This document shows positions 36,407-49,000 of a DNA stretch of 64,000 nt, in pieces. Below the pieces are notes generated by a model. It was not told the DNA's origin, made no database searches, and saw only the letters and a program-made list of their open reading frames with translations. How positions within the stretch are numbered: the stretch's first letter is position 1; each line of letters opens with the position of its first letter. Both the position numbers and the translations under genes were made by a program. This DNA is from Monosporascus cannonballus (Eukaryota > Ascomycota > Sordariomycetes > Xylariales): assembly GCA_004154925.1 (NCBI GenBank), contig QJNS01000112.1:124001-188000 (forward strand), written 5' to 3'.

Positions 36407-39400
36407 ATGGGCGTGAACGGCCTCTGGACCGTCATCCAGCCGTGCGCGCGACCCACGAACCTCGCCACCCTCAACCGCAAGCGCCTCGCCGTCGACGCCT
36501 CCATCTGGATCTACCAGTTCCTGAAGGCCGTGCGCGACAAGGAGGGCAACGCGCTGCGCAACTCGCACGTCGTCGGCTTCTTCCGCCGCATCTGCAAGCT
36601 GCTGTGGTTTGGCATCCAGCCCGTGTTCGTGTTCGACGGCGGCGCCCCCGCCCTGAAGCGCCAGACAATCACCAAGCGGAAGCGCAGGAGGGAGGGCCGC
36701 CGCGAGGATGCCGTCCGCACCGCCGGCAAGCTGCTCGCCGTGCAGATGCACCGCATCGCCGAGGAGGAGGGCGAGAAGAGGCGCCGGAGGCTCGAGCTCG
36801 AGCAGCAGGGCGTGGCGCGTGCCGTCGGGAAGGACGACGACGCGCTCGAGGAGCTACCAGATGCCGACAAGCTGGTCTACGTGGACGAGCTGGGCATGGA
36901 CCAGAAGGAACGGCAGAAGAGTAGGCGCTTCTTCAAACAAGACGCCTACCATCTGCCAGAGCTCGACGGCAGTGTCGAGAGCATGGGTCGACCAGAAGAC
37001 CCGCGAATAATGAGCGTGGAGGAGCTGGAGGAGTATGCCCGCCAGTTCAACAGCGGCGAGGACATCAATCTCTACGACTTCAGCAAGATAGATTTCGAGG
37101 GCGAGTTCTTCAAGAGCCTGCCGCCCGCCGACCGCTACAATATCCTCAACGCCGCCCGGTTGCGGAGTCGTCTGAGGATGGGTCTAAGCAAAGAGCAGCT
37201 GGACACCATGTTTCCCAATAGAATGGACTTCTCGCGCTTTCAGATCGAAAGGGTCAGGGAGAGAAATCACCTGACTCAGCGCCTGATGAAAGAAGCAGGC
37301 ATGACTGGTACTGATCTCACGTTGGGTGTGAACGGTCGAATCGCGGGCGAAAAAGATCGCGAGTACATCCTCGTCAAGAATGACGGTGCCGAAGGTGGTT
37401 GGGCACTGGGCGTCGTGAGTAAAGAGAAGGATCGGGGCGAGATCCACAAACCCATCGACGTCGATGCGCTCGACTTTCAGTATCAGGCCAAGGACGAGGA
37501 TGATGAATGGGAAGATGACGACTTCGAAGATGTCCCCATCGAGGGGCTGAACCGTCTGCCGAAAGCCGCCAACCATGCTTCCCGGGAACCTATCGGACAA
37601 GACGACGGCGAAGGCGTTGCTGTGGCGAATGAGGATGAAGACGCACTCTTCGTCGCAGAAGACCCTTCGAAGGCTATTATTGGCGGCCTCTTCGAACCGA
37701 ACGATGCGGATCAGCGGTTGCTAGACGACGAAGAAGAGGACATCAGCCGGGCGATTGCCCTGTCGCTAAAGAATCAGCATGGAGTATCCCCTCCGCGCCC
37801 GGAAGACGAAGACGAGGCGGAGTTTGAGGACGTTCCAGCCCCGGAATGGACTCAGAAAGCTGCTGTCGAGCAATCAAAGCCCGTCGCCTCCACCAGTGGC
37901 AGCATGATCGCACACATTGTCAACAACAGAGCAATTGCTTCTGTGCCGAAGCGGAAGGCGAGTGACGCAGATAGCGATAGCGAAGATGATTTGCGAGCCG
38001 CTTTGTCGAGGGCAAGAAAGAAGAAGAAGGCTTCGGCACCGAAGCCGCAAGCAGCTCCGCCAGTTCCCAATCTCAGAAATCCGTTCGGCGGGCCGTTGCC
38101 GTTTGAAAAACTGGATTGGAAGTCTAGTATCTTCGCCAAGAAACCTGAGAGGCCGGAGGAGAGGCCGTCAGTCGTTGAGGACCCTAGCCTAGAGCCGCAG
38201 TCCGAGGACGAACTTGCCGGCGGCTTCGAGCGTGAAGCGGATGCTGACGAAGGTCCCCGGCCACTGCCTCCTTGGATGATGCAGGAAGACGCCGACATCC
38301 GCGAAACCATGAAAGCACAGCAAGAAAACGAGAGTGAAATAAATGAAGCGGACCGAGAGGCAGCCCTGGAGGAGGAAAAGCGCTTTCGCAAAGAAGCGAT
38401 CATCGAAATACAGTCTTCTGACGATGACAGCGATATTGAATTCGTAGATGCACCCCCTCCTCCACCACCTCGAAAGAAGCCGACTCCCGCAGAAGGGACT
38501 CAAGACGCGCGCTTATCTCCGGCCACCTTGACAAGGGTCGGCCCTCCTATCCCGGATGACGAAGATCAGGTTGAGGATACACGGCACGCCGATTCAGTAC
38601 AGGAACAGATCGCTACAGAAGCACAGGCACTTGATGATGCGACCAAGACACCTCAAGCCCCTTCTAAGTCGTCCTCACCAGAGCCGGAATTCGAGGAAGT
38701 AGAAGTAATGCAACCACCAGAGGAACATGCCTACGAGAGTGTAGCCCGCAAGCCTTCGCCGTCGCCGGAACCCCCATTTGAGCCAGTACCAGTACCAGAA
38801 CCTGCCCAGCAATCTAATGTTCCCGAGGCATCTGCGGTAGACGACACCGACGAAATATTCGGTGCCGATGCAGAGGACGACGAATTCAGCGACCCCGAGG
38901 AAGAAGAGTTGCTTGCTCAGATGGCGGAAGAAGCGGAAGAGCATGCACGGTTTGCTAGTCAGCTGAACAACAAGTCCGAAAAGGAGAACCAGGAAGCCTA
39001 CGAAAGGGAACTGAAGGCGCTGCGTACGCAGCAGAAAAAGGACAGAAGAGACGCCGACGAGGTCACGCAGATCATGATCACGGAGTGCCAGGCGCTCCTG
39101 CGCTTCTTCGGCATCCCCTACATCACGGCGCCGATGGAGGCCGAGGCGCAGTGCGCCGAGCTCGTGCGGCTCGGCCTCGTCGACGGCATCGTCACCGACG
39201 ACTCGGACATCTTCCTGTTCGGCGGCACGCGCGTGTACAAGAACATGTTCAACAGCAACAAGTTCGTCGAGTGCTACCTGGCCGCGGACCTCGAGAAGGA
39301 GCTCTCGCTGTCGCGCGAGCAGCTCATCGCGCTCGCCCAGCTGCTGGGCTCCGACTACGCCGAGGGCCTGCCCGGCGTGGGTCCCGTCACCGCCGTCGAG

Positions 39401-40138
39401 ATCCTGTCCGAGTTCCCCGGGGGCACCGAAGGGCTCGAGCGGTTCCGCGACTGGTGGCGGGACGTGCAAGTAGGCGGGCGCGCTCCCGACGCCGACCGCG
39501 CCTCGCCGTTCCGCCGCAAGTTCCGCCGCTCCATGGGAGCGCGCCTGTTCCTGCCTACGGGCTTCCCGAGCCCCGCCGTCTCCGAGGCCTACCTGAAGCC
39601 GGAAGTCGACGCGAGCCCCGAGCCCTTCCGCTGGGGCGTCCCCGACGTCGAGGGCCTCAGGGACTTCCTCATGCGCACCGTCGGCTGGTCCCGCGAGCGC
39701 ACCGACGAGGTCCTCGTCCCCGTCGTCCGCGACATGAACCGCCGCGACGCCGAGGGCACCCAGACCAACATCACGCGCTACTTCGAGGGCGGCGTCGGCG
39801 TCGGCGCGAGGCTGCCCCGGCCGCAGCAGCAGAACGGGTATCAGCACGGGGGCGGGGAGGCGTTCGCGCCCCGGAAGAGGGTCCAGAGCAGCAAGCGCAT
39901 GACCGAGGCGGTCAACAGGCTGCGCGCCAAGAAGGTCGCGACTGCTGCTACAGGTGCCGGCGGTGATGATGATACGGATGGGGACTTTGTAGACGATGCT
40001 AGTGTCACTGTAGAGGGCCAGGATGACAAAGGTGTTCAGGAAACGGGACGGCAAAACGGGAAGGGTAAATCCAAGGATAAGGGTAAAGGCAAGGATAAGG
40101 CAACAGGGAGAGGAAAGGGGGTCGAGGCGTCTTCGTGA
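36407..40138 (+). CDS. rad2: Rad2/XPG structure-specific DNA repair endonuclease
   Basis: Single open frame of 1243 residues with no intron. Starts MGVNGLW, as in all XPG/FEN nucleases. N-domain metal ligands Asp30 (AVDASIW) and Asp77 (FVFDGG) are at the same numbers as in XPG. The long acidic spacer contains a ubiquitin-interacting-type motif, EEEDISRAIALSL. The I domain from about residue 885 has APMEAEAQCAEL and TDDSDIFLFGG, followed by the helix-hairpin segment LLGSDYAEGLPGVG. Near the C terminus QTNITRYF resembles a PCNA-binding box, and Lys-rich repeats look like nuclear localisation signals. It cuts on the 3' side of lesions in nucleotide excision repair. The two nuclease halves are far more GC-rich than the spacer. 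Confidence 0.96.
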   Translation: MGVNGLWTVIQPCARPTNLATLNRKRLAVDASIWIYQFLKAVRDKEGNALRNSHVVGFFRRICKLLWFGIQPVFVFDGGAPALKRQTITKRKRRREGRREDAVRTAGKLLAVQMHRIAEEEGEKRRRRLELEQQGVARAVGKDDDALEELPDADKLVYVDELGMDQKERQKSRRFFKQDAYHLPELDGSVESMGRPEDPRIMSVEELEEYARQFNSGEDINLYDFSKIDFEGEFFKSLPPADRYNILNAARLRSRLRMGLSKEQLDTMFPNRMDFSRFQIERVRERNHLTQRLMKEAGMTGTDLTLGVNGRIAGEKDREYILVKNDGAEGGWALGVVSKEKDRGEIHKPIDVDALDFQYQAKDEDDEWEDDDFEDVPIEGLNRLPKAANHASREPIGQDDGEGVAVANEDEDALFVAEDPSKAIIGGLFEPNDADQRLLDDEEEDISRAIALSLKNQHGVSPPRPEDEDEAEFEDVPAPEWTQKAAVEQSKPVASTSGSMIAHIVNNRAIASVPKRKASDADSDSEDDLRAALSRARKKKKASAPKPQAAPPVPNLRNPFGGPLPFEKLDWKSSIFAKKPERPEERPSVVEDPSLEPQSEDELAGGFEREADADEGPRPLPPWMMQEDADIRETMKAQQENESEINEADREAALEEEKRFRKEAIIEIQSSDDDSDIEFVDAPPPPPPRKKPTPAEGTQDARLSPATLTRVGPPIPDDEDQVEDTRHADSVQEQIATEAQALDDATKTPQAPSKSSSPEPEFEEVEVMQPPEEHAYESVARKPSPSPEPPFEPVPVPEPAQQSNVPEASAVDDTDEIFGADAEDDEFSDPEEEELLAQMAEEAEEHARFASQLNNKSEKENQEAYERELKALRTQQKKDRRDADEVTQIMITECQALLRFFGIPYITAPMEAEAQCAELVRLGLVDGIVTDDSDIFLFGGTRVYKNMFNSNKFVECYLAADLEKELSLSREQLIALAQLLGSDYAEGLPGVGPVTAVEILSEFPGGTEGLERFRDWWRDVQVGGRAPDADRASPFRRKFRRSMGARLFLPTGFPSPAVSEAYLKPEVDASPEPFRWGVPDVEGLRDFLMRTVGWSRERTDEVLVPVVRDMNRRDAEGTQTNITRYFEGGVGVGARLPRPQQQNGYQHGGGEAFAPRKRVQSSKRMTEAVNRLRAKKVATAATGAGGDDDTDGDFVDDASVTVEGQDDKGVQETGRQNGKGKSKDKGKGKDKATGRGKGVEASS

Positions 40139-41551
40139 GGCCGAGTTCATCATGATGTATTATATACGTGCCTAATAATGAGCCAATAGCAATCTAATGC
40201 ACGTAACAAATCTCGAGAAGACCCCCGTTGAGTTATTATGCGACATCTATATGGCCATCATAATCAACACCGTACTCGATCAATTTAAGTAAGGACCAAG
40301 GACGTCTGTCTAATACGATGTAGGCAGAAAAAGGAACGAGAGGAAAGAAAAAGATAGCGTGCCCAGGGATTGGACTTGGTCTCCTCCGGCCCAACCATCC
40401 CTACGGACAAGGCGGGCTTATACACATGCCCCTCAGTCCTTTTGATCGTGCCTTTTCTTTCCCCCATTTTTCTTCTCCTGGGAGCCGGCGTGCGCAGCAA
40501 CAACACCTGCCGCGCCCTGGTTCTTTCCGCCTTATTAGGGATTACGTGCCTACCTTACCTAGGAGGTAGTCACTCAATTTCTAGGGCAGCCCACATCTGA
40601 GAAGACGAAACCTGACGTCTGTCGTAATTACGAAGAGATAGATATTTGTCGTTACGGTACCCCAGCTGTGCTGAACCCGACCACCTACACACCTACTAGG
40701 CAGTAACCCCGGGGTTATGGTACCTCATGGGATGTGAGAAGGCAGACGGCGAATTAGGCCATGCCGCCGCCAACCCGGGTAGTGTAGAAGCAAACGTGGC
40801 CGTCAAAATATCATTGAACGATACGGGCACGACGGGCAGCCGTGACATCAGCGGCAGAAAGGGGTTTCCCCACGCCGAGGCCTCATTCTGACTCATTACG
40901 TTCCCCCTCCCCCTTATCAGCAGTAAATTAATGCCTTGCGAAACCTCGCAAGGCCGAGATAGATGTTGTTAATATTCGTTGTATTCATTCGTCATCTACG
41001 CCAGCCATCATCGTCCCATTCGCACCTCGGACGTAGTAATCGTCTAGGCAGTCCCCCACAACCCGCCTACCTAGTCCTGTCCGCGCCCGCACACACTTCC
41101 GCAAAGCGCAAGTGGCCCAGAGGGAACGCGCACACCCACCCACGCCCGAGGGCGAGACGCTGCTGTCCCGACATGCGCTGTCCAATGGGGGTGAATTCAT
41201 TATAACACCCCAAATGCCGACGCGGGTATGTATGTATGGTCGCCCATGCGCGGTAGACACCGCTTGCGAGGCCCCTGAAATCTATAACATCAGCCAACGA
41301 AAGTCCGCCCCAGAAGACCGGTGGCGCCGCGGCGCATCCTGGGAAAGAGATATAAAAATCGCTCATTTTCCCCCGTTCCCTTTGATCATGATCCATGGAT
41401 GTATCCCCAACCACACCGTGGAGCGCTCGGAGCGCCCTCCCACAAAAAACTATCAACGACGAAACCAACGAGCGGCGACGCCAAGGCGCAGAGCCGAGGG
41501 CGCATGTATGAGCTTGCAGGTGACGAGAAAAGGGAATTATGTATAGGTTGT
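40139..41551. other. intergenic region between rad2 and the histidine kinase
   Basis: Convergent 3' flanks. A TACCTTACCTAGGAGGTAG motif lies near 40550-40570. No gene or RNA recognised. Confidence 0.45.
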
Positions 41552-44500
41552 TTAAGCCGCCATGGGCTCGGCGTACGGTGAGAACATGTCCACCAGCTGT
41601 TCGATCCTGGGCATGAGATCAGGCATGCGGAACGGTTTCGAAATCACGTCGTCCTGGGCGGTCGGTTAGCATCGGAAGTGTATCAGAATGGCATTTCGAG
41701 TTCGACCTACAACCCCCGCGGCCTTCGCATCTACAATCTGCTCAGGCCTGGCATACGCCGTGACGGCGATGATCGGAATATGACCGACGATGGTCCCGTC
41801 TCGTTCAAGCTCCCGTATCTTACGAGCACACGTCATGCCATCCATGACGGGCATCTCGAGGTCCATGAGGATGACCGATATGTCGTCGCCTGACATCTCT
41901 TTGCCCGACCAAAAGCGGGAATCCTTCAGGACGTCTAGTGCCTCGCCTCCGTGATTTGCAACCTTGGTGTTGTTTCCGACGTTGCGAAGTTGTCTCTGCA
42001 GGACTTTCTGATTCACTAGGTTGTCCTCGACAATGAGCACGTCAAACAGGCGTTGACCATCAGCATACCGTGGTTTGGGCTCCGGCCTTGGCCGACTCAC
42101 ACCGTTGTGTCTCGGTCGCTTGTTCTCGATCGTCGTCGAGGAGCCCGGTGCCCGCGTCAGTGGCGGCGCGGTCGGCAGTGTGCGGCTGTTGGGAGGCGGA
42201 GCAGTCGCCTTGCGACTCTGTATGTAGAAGGAGAACGTGCTGCCGACGCCCTTCTCTGACATGACACCGATCTGCCCGCCCTGGAGTTCCGTTAGGATCC
42301 TAGAAATGAAGAGACCTAGGCCCGAGCCGCCGTACTGGACGTGCGTTCGAGGAGTTGCCTGCGAGAAGCGCTGGAATAGCAGCTTCCTCTCATGCTCATC
42401 CAGGCCCCTCCCGGTGTCCTGGACGGAGAAGTGGAGGTTGATCTTCTCCCCATCGCCCCAGTCCGGTTGATCTGTCAGGTCGCCCTTGTCAGAACGATCC
42501 TTCGGGAAGTAAACGGTGCCCGCCTCGGTGACCTCTTTTATGTCCCGGGAGGCATCCAACGTGACGGTGATGGACCGCCGGGGTCGCGTCTGGGTGAACT
42601 TGATAGCGTTGGTCATTAGGTTGATTAGGACTTGTAGGAGTCGTGAAGGATCAAGTTTGGCCCAGTCAACGCCAATGTCGAAATAGCGGTTCTTCACATT
42701 GAACTTCATTTGGATATCGTTTGTATTCAATTCACTTTCGAACATCTTGAGGACGCGTTGCACCACCGCCAGCGGCTGAACAGAGACCGGGGTCACCAGG
42801 AGCAGGTTCGAGTCTAGCTTCGACAGCGTAAGGACATCGTCCACGATCCGCTTCTGATGGCTGGCACAGAGCGTAATGGTGTTGGCCGCCTCCAAGCTCG
42901 AATCGAGGACGAGTGCCAAGCGCTCGCTCTGGTTCCGGGCTTCAGGCGTCGCCTTGTATTTCGTAAGAGTGCCCGCTATCTCGTCCGCACACTGGAGAAT
43001 CGCGCTGAGCGGATTGCGCATCTCGTGACTCGTGATGTCGATAAAGTTTTCTTGCTGGCGCTTCAGTTCGACGGCTTCCTCCCGGCGGTGCATCTGGATC
43101 TGCTCGGCCAGTTTCTGCTGTGATATATCTGTCAAACATCCGAAAATGCCCTTGATGCTCCCACCGGCGCCCCTCTCGGGATAAGCGCTCATCAGCACCC
43201 ACGTGTCGATAACGTGTTCTCCGAAGTCTCGCGAGCACTTGAACCTAAATTCGTGCGTGATGGCGACCTTGTCCCCGATTAACCTTTGCCAGACATTCTC
43301 GAGAGCGGGCCGGTCCTCCGCCTTGACACTTTCCATCCAGGTGTTGACGCTATCCTCCGACCGGGAGTGCCTGGTTATCTCCCACCACATATCGTTGCAG
43401 TACGTGATGAAGCCTTCGTGGTTAGCGATAAACATCCCCACCGGCGCGAACTCGGCCATCCTCGTGAACTTGAGTTCGCTTTCTTCAACCTCGAGAGTTC
43501 GCTCGTGCAATGCCGCCGTTAACTTCTGGCGGTCCAGTGCCGCTAACCGAGCAGCCCTCTGCCCTCGCTGGATCTCCTCTTCGAAGAGCACTACCGACGC
43601 CAACGAGGTTGCTAGTTGCCTGGACAGCAGGTTGATGAAGAGCTTGTAGTCATCGTCGAACGGCCTCTTGGGATTCACGCCCATCACCACAAAACCCACC
43701 ACGCTCTCACCGCCGGTGGTCGGATGTATCGGAAATATGACGATCGACCGGCAGGGCTGGTCGTTGGTTCCTCTCCACTCAAAACCCTCCATCAGGTCAT
43801 TTGGCATCGTTCCATCCTCCGTCGACAGTCTGACCGGAGCCCCCGCTCGGGACATCGACTCTCGCATGTAGGGGGCAAAGCCGTCGTTGCTCGTCTTCAG
43901 GTCCAACGAGCTGACCAGGCAGCGATGCCCCTGAGGTACACCCAGGGAGGCTTCGAGAGCCAGCTGCGGCGGATTCGCCAAGCTTCCCGAATGAATCGAG
44001 GACACGTCGCTCTCGGCGTCCTCGACGACGGAATAAATCAAATTGAAAGGCACATCCTCCTCATTGAACTCCAAGCCTTTGTTTACCTGCTTCCAAAAGC
44101 CCTTGACATCGCGTGCGAGGGCCGTCTTCTCGCCGACCTCACGGAGAGTGAGCATGCGCCGCTCCGCAACCTTCCTCCGAGTGTTCTCGAAGCAAGGATT
44201 ATATAGGCCAACGACGGACCCATCGTCGCCCACGAGCGGCACGATAGACCAGGAGAAGTACGTCTCCTCTGGGAACCCGTAGCGGTTCATCACGATGCGG
44301 TCGTCGTTCTTCATAGTAGCTTGGCCCGACTGCCAGGCGCCTTCGAAGACATGCTCGACCTCCGGCCATATCTCGCTCCAACCCATCCTGTAGCTCTGAC
44401 CCATGAGCGCTGGGTGTTTCTGTCCAATCAAGGCAATGTACGCTTCGTTGTATATGGTCGTGCATTCCCGGCCCCAATGCAAGGCCGCCGGGTGGGGGCT

Positions 44501-46081
44501 GCCCATGACCATATTGGCCATTGCGCGTAGATCGGACGGCCAGAGGTCGATAGGCCCGAGGGGTGTGGATGCCCAGTCGACCGAACGAGCAAAACGTATG
44601 TGCTCGGGTAAGTCCGGGGTCACCGGGATCCGGGTCCAGTCGAAGGAAGCTTGTTCGCTCCCTACCGAGTATATCCCAGGGCTGAAAACACTGTTCTGAT
44701 CCAGAACCGCTTGTTCGTCGGCATCACTGCCAGCGTCCGGCATCGCGCGGTCGTCCGTTTCAACGGCATTGACGCCGCCGAAATAGTCGGGGTCGACGGC
44801 GTCGCTTGGCGTTTCCGGATGCGCGTTCGGCGAGAGTTCCCGAGCACGAGAATCAACGCTGGCCTCTCGCTCCAGAGGGGGTTCGGGTGACGTTCTCGCG
44901 ACCGAAGCAGCCGACGCGACCGAAGCAGCCGACGCGACCGAAGTAGCCGAAGCGACCGAAGCGGCGCTCGTGTTTGCGCTGACAAACCGAAACCGATCCC
45001 TGATAGTGCAACAGGTCCAGTTGAACCCTCCGTAACGGAACGACGGTACGAAAGCATCAAGCCCATTAGGATGCGCCCCCGAGTGCTTGACCCACATCTT
45101 GAAATTGTTGAATTCGTCCCTCGCATCGTTATCGTTTTGGAAGTCCCCAGATATCAGATGACGAATGAGATCCGAGACTTGTAGTGCCGAGTTCGCCCAG
45201 AGTACGGAGAAGGAGTCGGCTGTATTATTCGCCAAGTTCTGACCGTCGACTACGAACGTCGGTCTGTCGTCACGTTCCAGAAGCTCGAGGACACCGATGT
45301 TCTGAAGGGCGTGGAGGCCGGGGCCTTGGGCGTCGGGACTTCGAGTCGAGCTCACGGCGTCGATGGATGACCAACTCCCCGGAGTACTGGAGGACCTCGC
45401 AGGACTGGCCGAGCTGACTGTCCCGCGCGCAAGTTTCAACGTAGTCACCTCGGTGCTATCCCGCAAGCGATTCAGCATGGTCCCGGCCGCCTCGAGACCG
45501 GTAAAGCCGGTCGGGCGCGCCATAGTAGGTCTCTGCTTGTTGGAGAAGAACAGGGGCGAGGTCATGCCGTCGGCAAGCTTCTGCGGCAGCGCGGGCCTGG
45601 CGAACGTGCCCAGGTCTATGTTGCGGGGCGGTGTAAGTCTAGTGCGCGGTTTCTTCTTCTGCGGAGGCCGGCCCCCTCCTCCAACATCGGCCTCGTCCTG
45701 CAAGTGCTTCTTTTTTTCCTGCGCCGAGGCTCGATAGTGGGAGTACCGCGCCGTGGCAGGATTCGTCGTCGCTGTCGTCGAACGCACCTCAGCCAGCGAT
45801 TGGACCGTAGGGTCCCCAGTAACCGGACACGCGCTCGGTACGGCACTCAATCCATGATAACCGATCCCCGCCGCGTACTCTTGTTGAGTCAGGCGGGCGG
45901 CGGCGGCGTTGCTTTGACCAGCGAGAGTGTAGCGGCGCTGATGGGCGGCGGCGGCGGCGGCGAACTGATCGGAGGTGGAAGATAGCAGCTCGTTTCGGAC
46001 AGGGTCGCGGGGGGCGGGCTTCAGTCTGTCGTGGGAGAGCGGTATAGAGGGGGGCTCGTCCTGGTCGGTTTCCTGAGTCAT
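41552..46081 (-). CDS. hybrid histidine kinase (PAS, kinase, receiver)
   Basis: Exon 1 is 41711-46081 and exon 2 is 41552-41653, with a 57-bp intron (donor GTAGGT). Exon 2 supplies the last 33 residues, beginning DDVISKPFRMPDL, which complete the receiver domain; without it the protein would end in nonsense. Total 1490 residues. The N-terminal 480 residues are low-complexity. PAS/GAF-like regions follow from about residue 490 to 1000, with one PAS near 870. The phosphoacceptor is His1019 in SHEMRNPLSAIL. The ATPase lobe has NLMTNAIKFT, DTGRGL and GGSGLGL. The receiver phospho-Asp is Asp1407 in VILMDLEMPVMDG with KPF as its lysine. No membrane span is evident, so it is a soluble sensor of unknown stimulus feeding a Ypd1 phosphorelay (inferred from the family). 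Confidence 0.93.
44898..44969 (-). repeat. coding 18-bp minisatellite in the histidine kinase
   Basis: Four tandem 18-bp units (GCGACCGAAGCAGCCGAC and variants on the plus strand) encode a repeated six-residue Ser/Ala/Val unit (SVASAA) at about residues 371-394, in the low-complexity region before the sensor domains. Confidence 0.9.
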
Positions 46082-49000
46082 GAAGGTGAGGGAGGAAGGA
46101 AGACGAGGGTTGCCGGGCTAGCCTAGGGCGTCGAACATCGGCGCGGTGTGCAGCCAATGGAAGTGGGACGGCGGCACTGATTAGATCGGAATGGCCGGCT
46201 TTACGACTCATGAAAGATGCGACTCTATTGAACCGGAACGAGGTTTAATCTGGTGCTAAGCCTACAGCGAAGTAGTTCACGCCCCAACCCCTTCGTACGG
46301 CTTGCACAAAAAGTGGGAGGCGTTCGTTCCCCCGGCTCGCAGCTACCTACCTGTACCTTCTATTGCCCCTTCGTGCGATACTGTAGGTTATTATAGCTAT
46401 GGTTAGTGTGCTCAGGTACGGCGATCCGTTTATGGGTTGGGGGATGATATCGTCGAGACGGGTGTGGTGGATGCGTGGGTGGCTTGATGGCTGGGTGTGG
46501 GTAGGGGTAGTAGTGATCGAGAGAACCTTTTTCTGAGGAAAGATGGTCTTGGAGTCCTGAGAGCCCAGATCCAGGTCATACCCGCAATGCATATACAGGC
46601 CCATAATAAAACTAATTGTGGATGATTCCTCGAGCGATCAAAAAAGTGGTTCAAGGCGTCCCCTTGTAACTCCGAACGTCTAAGCTAGGCAATCGTCACT
46701 GAAGATCAGTCAGCACGCCTACGTAAGGCACATGTTTGCAGGCAGTAAGCTGTTTGTTATACTTTGTTATACACGTACGTATGGGGTGGGTGTCTGTGTA
46801 TGTTATTCTGTACATACGCATAGTATGGTAGGCCATGAACGCTTTGCTTAACGTGTAAGATAACACTGACCATTCCTCTCAGAACGCGTATGCAGCAACA
46901 CAAGAACTCTTCGTAGAGACTCTTTACACTTGTCGGGGATCATGAAGTTCTTTTACAAGCTTACAGGAAGATTCAGCAGTCAATTAACTTTCTGGCAGCT
47001 CTCGTTCATCGGCCATGGGAAACCAGGAAACCCATCGCCAGGTTTAGAAACATCAAGACAACTCATACCCGGCGGCATACATACATATGTATGTAACTAC
47101 TAGCTCCCGTCAGCTGTTGACCAATATTAAATACCTACGGTTTCCGGCAGCATTTGTCGGGCTCGCATTCCTCCTACGCTATTTTCTTACATCTCGAAAC
47201 GACTGAAGCCATTCGATGCGTTATGATTCGAGGCCAAGAAGGCGACTCGAGAATAATGCCTTTGCCGATCCCCCCTTCCCCCCCGGGAAGCGGCGCCGCA
47301 TGGTAGCGAGGCCGGGTGGTAAGCCCCGTACGTTTGACAGCTAACCCTCAAAACATGCTCGGCCAACATCTCATTTCCATCCCCTAGACCGATCTAGACC
47401 CTCGGATCTGCGCCGCTAAGCCAACACAAGCATGAGTCTCGACCCTCTTGGTGGAGCTCGACCGCTACGGGAAAAAGGGGGGGAGGGAGGGTTAATTATG
47501 ACATTACGTCGTACTGAGATGTACGTAATGCTTGATCCGGGGAGATTTCATCGGACCTTGGTCTCATTGGTTTTTCCGGAGAGTGCTCATCGTCCCAAGT
47601 TTTACCTGCAAGGTACCTACCTACCTACCAGGAGTCACTTGACAAGAACCATACGCGGCTTAAATTGGGATACCGTAAGACAGGTGCCCGCGCTACACTA
47701 AGAAGTTGGGCTACTACCTGGATACCTACCTACCTACCTGCCTAGGTCGGCTACTGTGCGTACTACTCGATCTCGATGAATCTTGTATTTAAGTTTTGTT
47801 TCACCGTGAATTACTTCCAGGAGACATGAAGATCACTAGAACGGTGCAATTCCCGCCTATATATGCGATTTAGAGAAATCCCGAAGAATTAACGCCGGAT
47901 TATGTGAATGAATGACAGAGCCAGAACACCACGAGTTGGAAACGCGAAGAGCCTACAGCAGTAGCAGGTATATACTGGCTACGGAAAACGAAAACATCGT
48001 GGGCGGCTGTGACTTCTTCCTGTCTCTCGAAGTCTTTCCCTTATAGATACGATATCCCCTCACGGGATGTGTGCTTGTGGAGCAGTCGGTGTCGTTGATG
48101 CTCTTCGCCGTCACAAATTAATGATATCATCGCGTTGCATCACTTTGTTTCTTCTAAAGACCGTCGTTCTAGACTCATTGACAGCCCTCTAGTTTGTGTG
48201 TCATCCGACCTGGAATGAGGGGACAAGTTGTGATTGAGTCGGCAAAACGTGATACCAGGAGCTCCGATAATGAACGGCTCGCCTTTCCACATATTAGGCA
48301 CTTCGGGAGATCTGTTAAAAGATTTGCCTGCTTGACGAGATACCCAGGCGCCTTCACCGTCCAAATCATACGACAAGAATCGCGTGGCCATTTGCTGCGC
48401 CCCTACACGCGGCAGTAAGTTGGTGATAGCCTACCTCCTGCGTCCTATATCAAGTAGCCAATCGATACGGTAGCGTGGCTAAAGAGCATTTACATACACA
48501 CCTAGCATAAGAGTCCGTGTATGTCGGATCCCAAACGGCCTGTTGTAATTACTCCCGAAGATGCCCAGGCTGTCATAATCGGAGAACCTATCGACCCGGC
48601 ATCACCCTCCAACACAGCAAATGCCGATAAGCAGCACCAACCCTAACGCATGCCTGTATGCTAGTCACGCCGGTTCGTCGGTTCAGCAGCGAGAGCCGGC
48701 AGGTACGAATCGAGCGATACTGACTTAGCTCTACCCTACATACACTCGGCCTCTTGTTTATTGTGGGAGGGTCTTGTTACTTTCCAAGATCTCTTTCCAG
48801 TAGATCATGAATCTTCTTAGCTGGATTCCCGAAGTAATTGCGTAGCAGTTTAGATGGATCGACAGCTGAGGCAACAGGTGATAGTCAGTCTGTGAGCTCC
48901 ATAAACACCGGGCCCCGATCGACAAAGAGACGGTATCACGGTTTCGCAAGGCGATTAGCGCTACAAGACGAGCCGCAGTTCTCGGTCGCAATCGCAAATT

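Noticed and set aside
38675..40153. 492-codon open frame antisense to rad2
   Set aside because: Lies wholly opposite the conserved nuclease codons; it is open because GC-rich codons avoid antisense stops. Composition is Ala/Gly/Leu-rich with no domain.
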